Position numbers and translations under genes: made by a program. Of a DNA stretch of 64,000 bases, positions 1-7,776 are shown in pieces (position 1 is the stretch's first letter; every line of letters starts with the position of its first letter). The notes beneath the pieces are model-generated. The model saw only the letters and a program-made list of their open reading frames with translations, ran no database searches and was not told where the DNA came from. The DNA comes from Moraxella nonliquefaciens (lineage in GTDB: Bacteria > Pseudomonadota > Gammaproteobacteria > Pseudomonadales > Moraxellaceae). The stretch covers positions 159,698 to 223,697 of the forward strand of contig NZ_LXTW01000001.1 of the NCBI RefSeq assembly GCF_001679005.1, in the 5' to 3' direction.

Positions 1-1
1 A

Positions 2-91
2 TATGGTATAGATAAGATTGCTCAATCTAAATTGTTAAGAGAATGGCTTACAGACTTAGGAGTCAAAGCGTATGGACATAAACCACGCTAA
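2..91 (+). CDS. 3' end of a gene upstream of the VWA protein, possibly a MoxR-type AAA+ ATPase (partial)
   Basis: An open frame runs in from the left edge and stops at 89-91, overlapping the start of the next gene by 20 bases. The 29 visible residues end in GHKPR and contain no diagnostic motif. MoxR-like AAA+ ATPases are commonly encoded directly before VWA/DUF2201-type proteins like the one that follows, so that is the likeliest identity. It is inferred from neighbourhood only. Confidence 0.45.
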   Translation, partial: YGIDKIAQSKLLREWLTDLGVKAYGHKPR

Positions 92-1175
92 AAATGAAAT
101 TAGCTATGCCAAGATTAGATTATTTAACCAGTCTAATATGGTATTCACATCAAGTCTTTGTTCTATGTTAGAAACTGTATTAACTGATGAAGTGCCTTAT
201 GGTGCAACCAACGGTAAACAGTTACTAATCAATCCAAAGACTTTTGTAGAGCTTACAGATAATGAGCAAGTATTCTTACTTGCTCATGAAACACTTCATG
301 TAGCTTATTTACATACATTAAGACGTGATGATAGAGACCATCAGATATTCAATATGGCTTGCGATTATGTCATTAATCTTGAATTAGTTAATCAAGGCAT
401 GACTATGATACAAGGTGGTCTATTAGACAGAAAGTATCGTGGTATGTCATCAGAAGAAGTCTATGATTTACTCAGCAAAGATAATAAACCAAAACCTAGT
501 AACGCATTAGGTAATGATATTATCCCTAGCGATGAATCAGCTACTGATGAGATTACAGCTAAGATTATCCAAGCAGTACATCAAGCTCAAAGAAGTAATA
601 ATTATGGTTCTGTACCTGACAGTGTAAAACGTTATGTAGGCAGTTTACATAAACCAAAGGTAAACTGGAAAGCAGTATTAAAGCGTTTTATGCTTAATGC
701 AGGTAAAGCTGATTACTCTTGGAAGAAACCAAGAAAAAAATTACTTAACCAAGGATTTTACTTACCTAGTGTTAATTCGTTTGGTTTAAGTAAAGTAACC
801 TTTGCTATTGATACATCAGGCTCTGTTGATGATAAGATGTTTAGTCAGTTTATCTCTGAGATACATCATGTATTTAAACAGCTAAATCCAGATAGTATTG
901 ATTTAATGTTGTTTGATACTTCTGTTAAACTACATAAACCAATCAAATCCACCAATGAATTAAAGAAAGTTGAATTAGTTGGTTATGGTGGTACTGATTT
1001 AAGAGATACCTTAGAGAAGTACACAAAAACCAATAGCAAAGCTCTTATTGTCATTACAGACGGTTATTTTAATACCAGACTTACCAATCCAAAGAAACCA
1101 GTATTATGGGTTATATTTAATAATCCACGGTTTACTGCTTCCTTTGGTAAAGTTATACATTTTAAATTGGAGTAA
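72..1175 (+). CDS. VWA-like protein with N-terminal metallopeptidase-like domain (DUF2201 type)
   Basis: The 367 residues fall into two parts. The N-terminal region carries HETLH near residue 72, a zinc-metallopeptidase HExxH-type motif, followed by a second helix with NMACDYVIN. The C-terminal region from about residue 240 begins with FAIDTSGSVDD, the MIDAS metal-binding DxSxS motif of von Willebrand A folds. This architecture is known in bacterial DUF2201 proteins, usually paired with a MoxR ATPase as a chaperone or remodelling pair. Its target in a phage is unknown. It overlaps the preceding gene and is followed after 2 bases by the helicase, so the three are probably co-transcribed. Confidence 0.75.
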   Translation: MDINHAKNEISYAKIRLFNQSNMVFTSSLCSMLETVLTDEVPYGATNGKQLLINPKTFVELTDNEQVFLLAHETLHVAYLHTLRRDDRDHQIFNMACDYVINLELVNQGMTMIQGGLLDRKYRGMSSEEVYDLLSKDNKPKPSNALGNDIIPSDESATDEITAKIIQAVHQAQRSNNYGSVPDSVKRYVGSLHKPKVNWKAVLKRFMLNAGKADYSWKKPRKKLLNQGFYLPSVNSFGLSKVTFAIDTSGSVDDKMFSQFISEIHHVFKQLNPDSIDLMLFDTSVKLHKPIKSTNELKKVELVGYGGTDLRDTLEKYTKTNSKALIVITDGYFNTRLTNPKKPVLWVIFNNPRFTASFGKVIHFKLE

Positions 1176-1177
1176 AT

Positions 1178-2338
1178 ATGAAACTCACAGATGAACAACT
1201 AAAAGCCAAAGATGAGATTATCAATTTCATCTTTGATGATAAGCAAAAACAAATCATTTTACAAGGTCATGCAGGTACAGGTAAGACCACCATTCTAAAA
1301 GCCATTAAAGATGAATATGAGGCTATTTTTACATTAGGTAATGCTCTTGGTTTAGAGAAAAGACATTGGCAGTTTTGTGCTACTACCAATAAAGCAGTTG
1401 AAGCGTTAAATGCTAATGGTATCAAAGCCAGAACAGTCCATTCTTTCTTTGGTTTAAGTGCCTGTGATACTCCATTTAAAAAGGTATCTCCTATTAATCA
1501 TATTGTAGTGATTGATGAATGTAGCTATCTTAATTATGAGCAATTAGCTCATATCCAATCCGTGTGCAAAAAGATTATCTATGTAGGAGATAAAAACCAA
1601 CTAACACCGATTGGTTTAAACCATGCACCTGTATATTATGCTGATATTGCTATGGTAGAGCTTACACAGACCATCAGACAGCAGAATGCACCTAAGATAA
1701 GGGATTACTGTGATAAGCTCAGAGAAGCGATTACAACTAATTCTGACACACCTGCTATTGTATTAGGCAAAGAAGTTATTCATCTAAACCAAAAACAATT
1801 TGAACAACAGATTAAACAAGACTTTGCTAATTATGATGGCAGTCAAAAAATTCTTGGTTTAAAAAATACCACAGTACAAAAATACAATAATCTCTTAGCC
1901 AAAGAGATTAAAGTAGGTGATATTCTGATTAATAACAACTATCATAAATCCACCAATCTGGCTAACAATGCTAAAATATTGGTTAGACAGGTATATGGGG
2001 ATATGACCTTGTTAGGGGTTAAAGTAACACACTGTTGTATAGATACTATGTCCTATGGTCATTATGATGTTTATATCCCTAAATCAGCCACTGGCATGAG
2101 TAGAGCATTTAAAAAATCCAAAGAAGAAAGTAATTGGGCTGTTTATAATGAGTTCATTGACCTAAGACAGCCTTATGCTCAAACCATTCACAAAGCACAA
2201 GGCAGTACTTACTCTACCGTGTATATTCATTTAAATGACTTAGATTCAGTAGAAACCAAAAAAGAGAAAAACAGATTGCTTTATGTAGCTTTCTCTCGTG
2301 CTACTGATAAGGTTTATTTAACAGGAGAATTGCCGTGA
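1178..2338 (+). CDS. Superfamily 1 DNA helicase, Dda/RecD-like
   Basis: A 386-residue ATP-dependent helicase. Walker A GHAGTGKTT is at about residues 30-38, Walker B VIDECSYL near 110, then a motif V region QTIHKAQGSTYS and motif VI YVAFSRATDKV near the C-terminus. The size and motif set match compact phage Dda-like helicases, which act in replication initiation and recombination by unwinding 5' to 3'. The start follows a clear ribosome-binding site (TTGGAG, 6 bases before ATG). The stop overlaps the next start as GTGA. Confidence 0.88.
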   Translation: MKLTDEQLKAKDEIINFIFDDKQKQIILQGHAGTGKTTILKAIKDEYEAIFTLGNALGLEKRHWQFCATTNKAVEALNANGIKARTVHSFFGLSACDTPFKKVSPINHIVVIDECSYLNYEQLAHIQSVCKKIIYVGDKNQLTPIGLNHAPVYYADIAMVELTQTIRQQNAPKIRDYCDKLREAITTNSDTPAIVLGKEVIHLNQKQFEQQIKQDFANYDGSQKILGLKNTTVQKYNNLLAKEIKVGDILINNNYHKSTNLANNAKILVRQVYGDMTLLGVKVTHCCIDTMSYGHYDVYIPKSATGMSRAFKKSKEESNWAVYNEFIDLRQPYAQTIHKAQGSTYSTVYIHLNDLDSVETKKEKNRLLYVAFSRATDKVYLTGELP

Positions 2339-2616
2339 TAATCTTACAAAATAAAACAGAAAAGATAGCTTATTTTGTGCATGGTGTTAATCCAAATCCT
2401 AGACATGAAGACAGTAGATTCATGTCTTTGTATTTGCATAAAGCACTAACTTGTCTTAATGATATAGATGAAGTTACAGAGTATTGTACAAAAGAATTTG
2501 CTAATATATTAGGTAACTATAAAACCATAGATAAAAGAGTTTATCCTTTGGGGTCATTACAAAGAGATAAGTTTTTATCATTGGTTTTCTTTTATAAAGG
2601 ATTGAGAGCGTTATGA
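2335..2616 (+). CDS. Small phage protein, member of a tandem FYYKGL paralogue family
   Basis: A 93-residue protein starting at a GTG that overlaps the helicase stop. I do not recognise a family. It ends in FFYKGLRAL, and the two nearby proteins (2710-3027 and 3024-3323) end in FYYYKGLNNL and FYYYKGLNSL, so the three look like diverged tandem duplicates. No signal peptide or membrane segment is seen. It is translationally coupled to its neighbours. Confidence 0.65.
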   Translation: MIILQNKTEKIAYFVHGVNPNPRHEDSRFMSLYLHKALTCLNDIDEVTEYCTKEFANILGNYKTIDKRVYPLGSLQRDKFLSLVFFYKGLRAL

Positions 2617-2723
2617 GCATAGATAATATAGAAGTTGCGTTTCTCAATTACATACCCAAAGAGGTAAATTTATCAAGATACCTACTTACTATAAGGAGTT
2701 ATATAATTGATGAGTTCATTTAA
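2613..2723 (+). CDS. Very small phage ORF (36 aa)
   Basis: An ATG overlapping the previous stop (ATGA) opens 36 codons that end inside the start of the next paralogue. It fits the coupled start/stop pattern of this operon, which supports translation. It may instead be a decayed copy of the FYYKGL family, since it lies between two members and keeps only a short helical segment. No function can be given. Confidence 0.4.
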   Translation: MSIDNIEVAFLNYIPKEVNLSRYLLTIRSYIIDEFI

Positions 2724-3027
2724 TGTACAAGCTAGTGTAGAAAATACTAAAACTTATGCTAATTATTATATTAGAAGTTTAATTAATCCTATTGATGGTA
2801 TCTATACAGAGGAACAGCGGTGGGATTATAACTTTATGCTTGATTATTTTCTAAGCGTTTTATATCTAATACCAATAGATAGGAAGCGATATCTACCAGA
2901 GCCTATTAACTCTAAATTTAGTCTTTACCCACTAGGACAACCTTATTACATTAAAAAATTCCTTAATGAACATAAAGATGAATTTTTTAATAAGTTTTAC
3001 TATTACAAGGGTTTAAATAATTTATGA
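2710..3027 (+). CDS. Small phage protein, FYYKGL paralogue family
   Basis: About 105 residues starting at ATG 2710, with TAAGGAG 11 bases upstream. It shares with the next gene the pattern of a YLPEPI motif in the middle and a terminal FYYYKGLN motif. The rest is rich in aromatic and charged residues without membrane segments. It overlaps the next start by 4 bases. The function is unknown; tandem retention of three paralogues suggests a dosage-sensitive or host-interacting role, which is speculation. Confidence 0.65.
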   Translation: MSSFNVQASVENTKTYANYYIRSLINPIDGIYTEEQRWDYNFMLDYFLSVLYLIPIDRKRYLPEPINSKFSLYPLGQPYYIKKFLNEHKDEFFNKFYYYKGLNNL

Positions 3028-3323
3028 CTAAATTTAATGAGTATGAAGAGCAGTTCATTACGTTGTATCTATTCAGGTTAATAAACTTAAATTTAACTGA
3101 TTTTAGCTCTGAGGAAGCAGACAATTATCGTTTCATGCGAGAGTACTTATCTAAGTGTTTATCTTATAATAACAGTATTAGGAATGAATATTTACCTGAA
3201 CCAATAGATTATATCGTAGCTTATAGTATTCCTACTATTACTGCGGTTGATGATTTTCTATTTGAAAACAGAGATAAATTCTTTGAACTGTTCTACTATT
3301 ACAAAGGTCTTAACTCACTATGA
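3024..3323 (+). CDS. Small phage protein, FYYKGL paralogue family
   Basis: A 99-residue protein, the third member of the tandem family (YLPEPI in the middle, FYYYKGLNSL at the end). Its start overlaps the preceding stop, and its stop overlaps the DNA polymerase start (3320), both as ATGA. This tight coupling places the family in the replication operon. No known domain is recognised. Confidence 0.65.
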   Translation: MTKFNEYEEQFITLYLFRLINLNLTDFSSEEADNYRFMREYLSKCLSYNNSIRNEYLPEPIDYIVAYSIPTITAVDDFLFENRDKFFELFYYYKGLNSL

Positions 3324-5785
3324 ACCATTTACTATTTCATGATAAGCCAAAAGTAGCTATATTAATCAAAGACAGTTATTTTAACCGTAAGGATATAGAA
3401 CAATACTATGTTAAACCACTTGGTTTGCCTTGTATGGCGTTTAGTCTTTACTATGAACCAACCAATAAAGTATCAGCTACCAAAGCCAAAGAGTGTCTTA
3501 AAAGAATACTACCTAGTATCAAACAACAAGGTATTACTTATCTTTATGTGGCAGATAGTACTTACTTTAAACAACTCACCAAAGAGAAAAAATCAGAAAT
3601 TCATTTAGGTTATGTGTTGCCATGTAAACTTACAGGCTATGAACATATTCATGTAGTCTATGGGATTAATTATGCACAGCTTATGTATAATCAAAGTATG
3701 GCTAGCAATCTGACACTATCACTTAATACATTGGCTAATCATATCAATGGTAAAGCCAATGGTTTTGGTGATGTTATTTACGAAGCAAGTTACAACAAAC
3801 CAAATGATTTAATTGGTTATCTTGATGAACCTATGTTAGCCATTGATATTGAGACTACTGGCTTAGAACTGGGTAGTGATTTAATATCTATTGCTTTTGC
3901 CAAAAATGAACATAGTGGTATTTCATTTAAAGTTAGTGATAAGCGGTTTATTAAACAATTCTTTGAGAAGTATCATGGTTATAAGACATTTCATAATGCC
4001 AGTTTTGATATTAAGCATATTATCTATCATTGCTTTATGGATAATCCAAGTGATATGAAAGGTCTATTACACGGTTTACACACCATGTGTAGAAACCTAC
4101 ATGATACAAAGATTATCGCTTACTTAGCTACCAATAACACACAAGGTAATACACTGGGTTTAAAAGATTTAAGTCATGAGTTTGTAGGTAACTATGCAGT
4201 AGATGTAACTGATGTTACTAAGCTAACCGATGATGATTTGTTGGAGTATAACCTAAAAGATACATTGGCTACATTCTATGTATTTAATAAGTACTACCCC
4301 ATCATGTTACAAGATAGTCAAGAGAATATCTACAATACCATCATGCTACCTAGTCTTAAAACCATTATTCAAATGGAATTAACAGGTATGCCCATGGATA
4401 TGGCAGAAGTGCTTATGTTAAGAGATGAGCTTAGAGCTAAGAGCCTAACACTTGAAACCAAGATACAAGCACATGAGCTAGTCAAAGCTACTGTTATTGG
4501 TTTAAAAGAACAAGAGTGTATTAAATATAACAAAAGCCATAAGAAACAAAAAGTACCTAATAACTTTAAGATTAGATTTAATCCTAATAGCCCTAAGCAC
4601 ATGATTGAACTACTCTATACAGTCATGATGCTACCTGTGATTGATTACACAGATATCAAGCAACCTAGTGTATCTGGCAAAACCATAGCTAAACTTATGA
4701 ACTATACAGATGATACAGAGTTACTTGACTTGATACGAGAATATGCTGATATTCAAAAGATATTAAGTACTTTCATTCCTGCATTTTTAAATGCTAAACC
4801 AAGAGATAATCATCACTGGCTTCATGGTAATTTTAATCTTGGGGGTACTGTGTCAGGTAGGTTATCTAGTAGTAATCCTAATTTACAAAATCTACCTAGT
4901 GGTAGTACCTTTGGTAAACCTGTTAAGAAATGTTTTACTGCACCAAAAGGTTGGATATTCTGTGGGGCAGATTACAATGCCTTAGAAGATAAGGTCAATA
5001 CCCTACTAACCAAAGACCCAAACAAAGAAAAGATTTGGATTGACGGTTATGACGGTCATTGTTATAGAGCATTTTATTATTGGAGAGACCAATTTCCTGA
5101 TATTAAAGAAACAGTTGAAAGTATTAACTCTATCAAAGATAAATATCCTAAACTAAGACAACGCTCAAAAGCACCAAGTTTTGCCTTGCAATATAGCGGT
5201 ACTAAGTTTACTTTGATGAATAACTGTGGGTTCTCTGAACAAGAAGCTCAGCAAGTGGAGAAAGGCTACCATGAAATGTATAAAGTATCTAATGAATGGG
5301 TAGCCAATAAAATCAAACAAGCAGAACAACAAGGTTATCTTGATACTGCTTTTGGTTTAAGAATTAGAACACCAGTTCTAGCCAAATCCATTCTAGGTAA
5401 CTCTAAGACACCTTATTTAGCCATAGCAGAAGCCAGAAGCGTAGGTAATGCTGTTAGTGGGCAATCTTATGGAATGCTTACCAACAGAGCCTTAAATGAG
5501 TTTATGGAGCGAGTATGGAAGTCTGAATACAGTCTTGATATATTCCCTGTTGCTACCATCCATGATGCCATCTATTTGGTTATCAAAGATAATATCAATG
5601 TAGTTAAATGGGTAAATGATAACTTAGCTGAATGTATGTCATGGCAAGAATTACCAGAGCTTAAACATGATAAAATCAAGCTAACTGCTGAACTTGGTTT
5701 ATTCTACCCTAATTGGGCTAATGAAATTACCCTACCCAATAAAGCCAGTAGAAAAGAAATCAAAAAAAATAGTACTATCACATAA
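3320..5785 (+). CDS. Family A DNA polymerase with 3'-5' exonuclease domain
   Basis: An 821-residue phage replicative polymerase. The DEDD exonuclease motifs are visible: AIDIETTGL near residue 173 (Exo I), FHNASFD (Exo II) and a YNLKDTLA helix (Exo III). The polymerase domain has TVSGRLSSSNPNLQNLP, motif A ADYNALEDK near 550, motif B RQRSKAPSFALQYSG near 612, and motif C TIHDAIYLV near 747. Motif C has HDA where most family A enzymes have HDE; the catalytic Asp is kept. The N-terminal 160 residues match no domain I know. There is no 5'-3' exonuclease domain, as expected for a T7-like replicase. Confidence 0.93.
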   Translation: MNHLLFHDKPKVAILIKDSYFNRKDIEQYYVKPLGLPCMAFSLYYEPTNKVSATKAKECLKRILPSIKQQGITYLYVADSTYFKQLTKEKKSEIHLGYVLPCKLTGYEHIHVVYGINYAQLMYNQSMASNLTLSLNTLANHINGKANGFGDVIYEASYNKPNDLIGYLDEPMLAIDIETTGLELGSDLISIAFAKNEHSGISFKVSDKRFIKQFFEKYHGYKTFHNASFDIKHIIYHCFMDNPSDMKGLLHGLHTMCRNLHDTKIIAYLATNNTQGNTLGLKDLSHEFVGNYAVDVTDVTKLTDDDLLEYNLKDTLATFYVFNKYYPIMLQDSQENIYNTIMLPSLKTIIQMELTGMPMDMAEVLMLRDELRAKSLTLETKIQAHELVKATVIGLKEQECIKYNKSHKKQKVPNNFKIRFNPNSPKHMIELLYTVMMLPVIDYTDIKQPSVSGKTIAKLMNYTDDTELLDLIREYADIQKILSTFIPAFLNAKPRDNHHWLHGNFNLGGTVSGRLSSSNPNLQNLPSGSTFGKPVKKCFTAPKGWIFCGADYNALEDKVNTLLTKDPNKEKIWIDGYDGHCYRAFYYWRDQFPDIKETVESINSIKDKYPKLRQRSKAPSFALQYSGTKFTLMNNCGFSEQEAQQVEKGYHEMYKVSNEWVANKIKQAEQQGYLDTAFGLRIRTPVLAKSILGNSKTPYLAIAEARSVGNAVSGQSYGMLTNRALNEFMERVWKSEYSLDIFPVATIHDAIYLVIKDNINVVKWVNDNLAECMSWQELPELKHDKIKLTAELGLFYPNWANEITLPNKASRKEIKKNSTIT

Positions 5786-5814
5786 ATAAATACTAGGTAT
5801 TTTGTGTTAAAATG

Positions 5815-5832
5815 CTCCAAATCTTTTTGGAG
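5815..5832 (+). promoter_or_regulatory. Small hairpin occluding a ribosome-binding site
   Basis: CTCCAAA (5815-5821) can pair with TTTGGAG (5826-5832) around a four-base loop. The 3' arm contains the GGAG Shine-Dalgarno of the gene starting at 5840, and the hairpin is followed by a short T-run. It could act as a weak terminator after the polymerase gene, as a translational switch, or as both. Confidence 0.45.
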
Positions 5833-5839
5833 TATTTTT

Positions 5840-6064
5840 ATGTATCATCGTTTACTGCATAAGTACAAAGAGTTTGAGGGTCAAAGTAATGTCATCGTTG
5901 GTATGGGTGAATTGCCTTGGTCTGAATATAAACAAGGTTGGATAGCACCTAGTGGTATCGTTGTTCTTGATAGACAAGAAGCCATTAGAATAGCTACCTA
6001 TTTAGATAAACTTTATACGAAAAATAATATTCGTATTGCAACCAAAAGGAACTCATATAGATGA
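5840..6064 (+). CDS. Small phage protein of unknown function
   Basis: I chose the ATG at 5840 because GGAG lies 8 bases upstream; the longer frame from 5804 has no such site. The product is about 74 residues, soluble, with the segment GELPWSEYKQGWIAPSGIVV and a basic C-terminus. I do not recognise it. Its stop overlaps the Nudix start (ATGA at 6061-6064), so it is probably translated together with that gene. Confidence 0.6.
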   Translation: MYHRLLHKYKEFEGQSNVIVGMGELPWSEYKQGWIAPSGIVVLDRQEAIRIATYLDKLYTKNNIRIATKRNSYR

Positions 6065-6636
6065 ACCCAGTCATGTGTATTACCAAAGCCAATCTACACC
6101 TAACAGAGGGTATTAATAAGATTGAGCTTAATCCAGAAGACATTCATTTTATTAACCGTAACGTTGTAGATAGTAAGTTACCTAACTATCATGCCATTGG
6201 TACTATGCTTCCACAGATATTACCTTATATTTTTGTTAAGTGTGGTGATGAATATCTTACCTATGCTCGTAGGGGCAGTGAAACCAGATTACATGGTAAA
6301 CGTTCTATGGGATTTGGTGGTCATGTAGAACTGTCTGATTTAGATGATACCCCCAGATGGTGTATTCATGCTACTGCTGAAAGAGAACTCAAAGAAGAAC
6401 TGGGTTTGGATGAGAATATCAAACTTACAGATGAATATATCTACTCTGATTATGATAAAGTCAGTCAAGTGCATATTGGTGCTATTGGTTTTATTGAGCT
6501 GGGAGATAAGTCTTTGATTAAACCAGATGAATTAGAAATACTAAACCCAGTATGGCAAACCATTGATGATATTAGAGCTAGAATTGATGGTTATGAAAGA
6601 TGGTCTCAGATTTTAGTTAAGCATATAGATAAATAA
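6061..6636 (+). CDS. Nudix hydrolase-like phage protein
   Basis: A 191-residue protein with a Nudix signature. GFGGHVE is at about residues 81-87, and the helix HATAERELKEELGL follows, which carries the REx2EE catalytic metal-binding residues. An insertion of about 16 residues (LSDLDDTPRWC region) separates the two parts, so the box is longer than the canonical 23 residues. Members hydrolyse nucleoside diphosphates linked to another moiety; the substrate here cannot be read. It is the last gene of the first rightward operon and ends at a bidirectional terminator. Confidence 0.8.
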   Translation: MNPVMCITKANLHLTEGINKIELNPEDIHFINRNVVDSKLPNYHAIGTMLPQILPYIFVKCGDEYLTYARRGSETRLHGKRSMGFGGHVELSDLDDTPRWCIHATAERELKEELGLDENIKLTDEYIYSDYDKVSQVHIGAIGFIELGDKSLIKPDELEILNPVWQTIDDIRARIDGYERWSQILVKHIDK

Positions 6637-6638
6637 AA

Positions 6639-6660
6639 TAAAGGGTCTTATGACCCTTTA
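6639..6660. terminator. Bidirectional terminator between convergent phage operons
   Basis: TAAAGGGTC and GACCCTTTA form a 9-bp stem around TTAT, with A/T-rich flanks on both sides. It sits between the Nudix gene and the leftward lysis operon, and overlaps the last codons of the endolysin gene. Confidence 0.75.
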
Positions 6661-7235
6661 TATTTGTTATAAGCACTAGCCAGTTTAATATGATACTTAT
6701 TTTTAGCATAGCCACTGCCATTATATCCCCTAGCAAATCTTACCCAGTCTTTATTTTTAAGATGAATAAGTAAGCCATTGGTTTTGATAAATCTAATCAT
6801 GGCTTCTAATTGCTTGGCTTCTGAGTGATACATATCATTGATAAATGCTTGTAAGCTCTCATAACCAAGTGATTTCCAATGATAACCCATGACTTGACCC
6901 AAGCCCCATGAACAGCTTTGTAATGCGTGTTCTTGTGAATATCCAGAAGCAATACCTAATCTACTGTGCTGTTCTGATGTCTTACCATACCTATGTGTAC
7001 CCCAACGTATATAACACAGTTTAGGATGTTCTTGCATGAGTTTATTACGAACAGTAATCAGATGGTTTTGGGTAAGCAACCTGTGCATGATATGCGGTTC
7101 ATAGAGTATTTTAGGTAAACCATTGATAAAACCACTACCACTGGCTTCTACTTCAATCACTGCTCTCAAACAAGCATACTCAATACCATGTGTATTGGCT
7201 AATTCTTTGATTTGTTCATTGGTTAATATTTTCAT
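6648..7235 (-). CDS. Endolysin, N-acetylmuramidase-like (DUF3380 type)
   Basis: About 195 residues from the ATG at 7235, chosen because AGGAG lies 7-8 bases upstream. The sequence has the features of the phage N-acetylmuramidase family: AVIEVEASGSGF with a catalytic Glu near the N-terminus, ILYEPHIMHR, and SCSWGLGQVMG in the middle. It would cleave the glycan strand of peptidoglycan at lysis. No signal peptide is present, so a holin is needed. It overlaps the small membrane gene upstream by about 20 bases, and with the two following entries forms a leftward lysis cassette. Confidence 0.85.
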   Translation of the reverse strand: MKILTNEQIKELANTHGIEYACLRAVIEVEASGSGFINGLPKILYEPHIMHRLLTQNHLITVRNKLMQEHPKLCYIRWGTHRYGKTSEQHSRLGIASGYSQEHALQSCSWGLGQVMGYHWKSLGYESLQAFINDMYHSEAKQLEAMIRFIKTNGLLIHLKNKDWVRFARGYNGSGYAKNKYHIKLASAYNKYKGS

Positions 7236-7443
7236 TATTTTCTCCTTTTTTACGCATGTCTGTATCTCCAAAATAATATCCTATTTGACTAGATACATAT
7301 CCTGCAATAAAACCAATTACGATATTAATTAAATTATTATTTTCTTTTGGCATACTTACAAAGAATAAACCCAATATAATTAAAAACATCATACTACTAA
7401 AAAACATGGTAATAATAAAATGCTCATTTAAAAGTTTTTTCAT
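7216..7443 (-). CDS. Small two-helix membrane protein, putative holin
   Basis: I place the start at 7443 (GGAG 8 bases upstream), giving 75 residues. There are two hydrophobic segments (about residues 9-30 and 39-60) and a charged C-terminal tail rich in Lys, Glu and Asn. Size, topology and position directly before the endolysin gene, which it overlaps, fit a class II holin. No sequence family is recognised, so the call rests on context. Confidence 0.65.
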   Translation of the reverse strand: MKKLLNEHFIITMFFSSMMFLIILGLFFVSMPKENNNLINIVIGFIAGYVSSQIGYYFGDTDMRKKGENNENINQ

Positions 7444-7774
7444 TATAATTCTCCAAATCATTGACTTCTTTTTCTAATATGGCTACCTTTTGATTTAACG
7501 TAGCTAATTCTTTTTGATGTTCATTATTAGAAGTAACTATCCAAGTGCAAAAAGCAATAGCACCAGCACCTAACATAGAAATAAGCCATTTAAGAGTTAA
7601 TATTGCACCTTTGGCAGATGTAAAATCACTCTCCATTTTTTCTATCTTAATGCTATTGGCTTGTCTTTCTTCATACTGGTGTTCATTTATGACAGTCAGT
7701 CTGATGATGTCTTTGGATAACTGTTCTAATTTTAAATGCACATTGGTTAATTGTTTTTTTAGTTCTTGTTCCAT
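7424..7774 (-). CDS. Coiled-coil protein with one membrane segment, lysis-cassette associated
   Basis: A 116-residue protein. The N-terminal half (to about residue 55) is a charged helical or coiled-coil region, followed by a membrane segment near residues 60-82 and a second heptad-rich region. The layout recalls XhlA-like or other membrane-anchored lysis accessories, and it overlaps the putative holin by 20 bases. It could also be a holin modulator or spanin-like protein. The role is inferred from position. Confidence 0.6.
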   Translation of the reverse strand: MEQELKKQLTNVHLKLEQLSKDIIRLTVINEHQYEERQANSIKIEKMESDFTSAKGAILTLKWLISMLGAGAIAFCTWIVTSNNEHQKELATLNQKVAILEKEVNDLENYNEKTFK

Positions 7775-7776
7775 GG

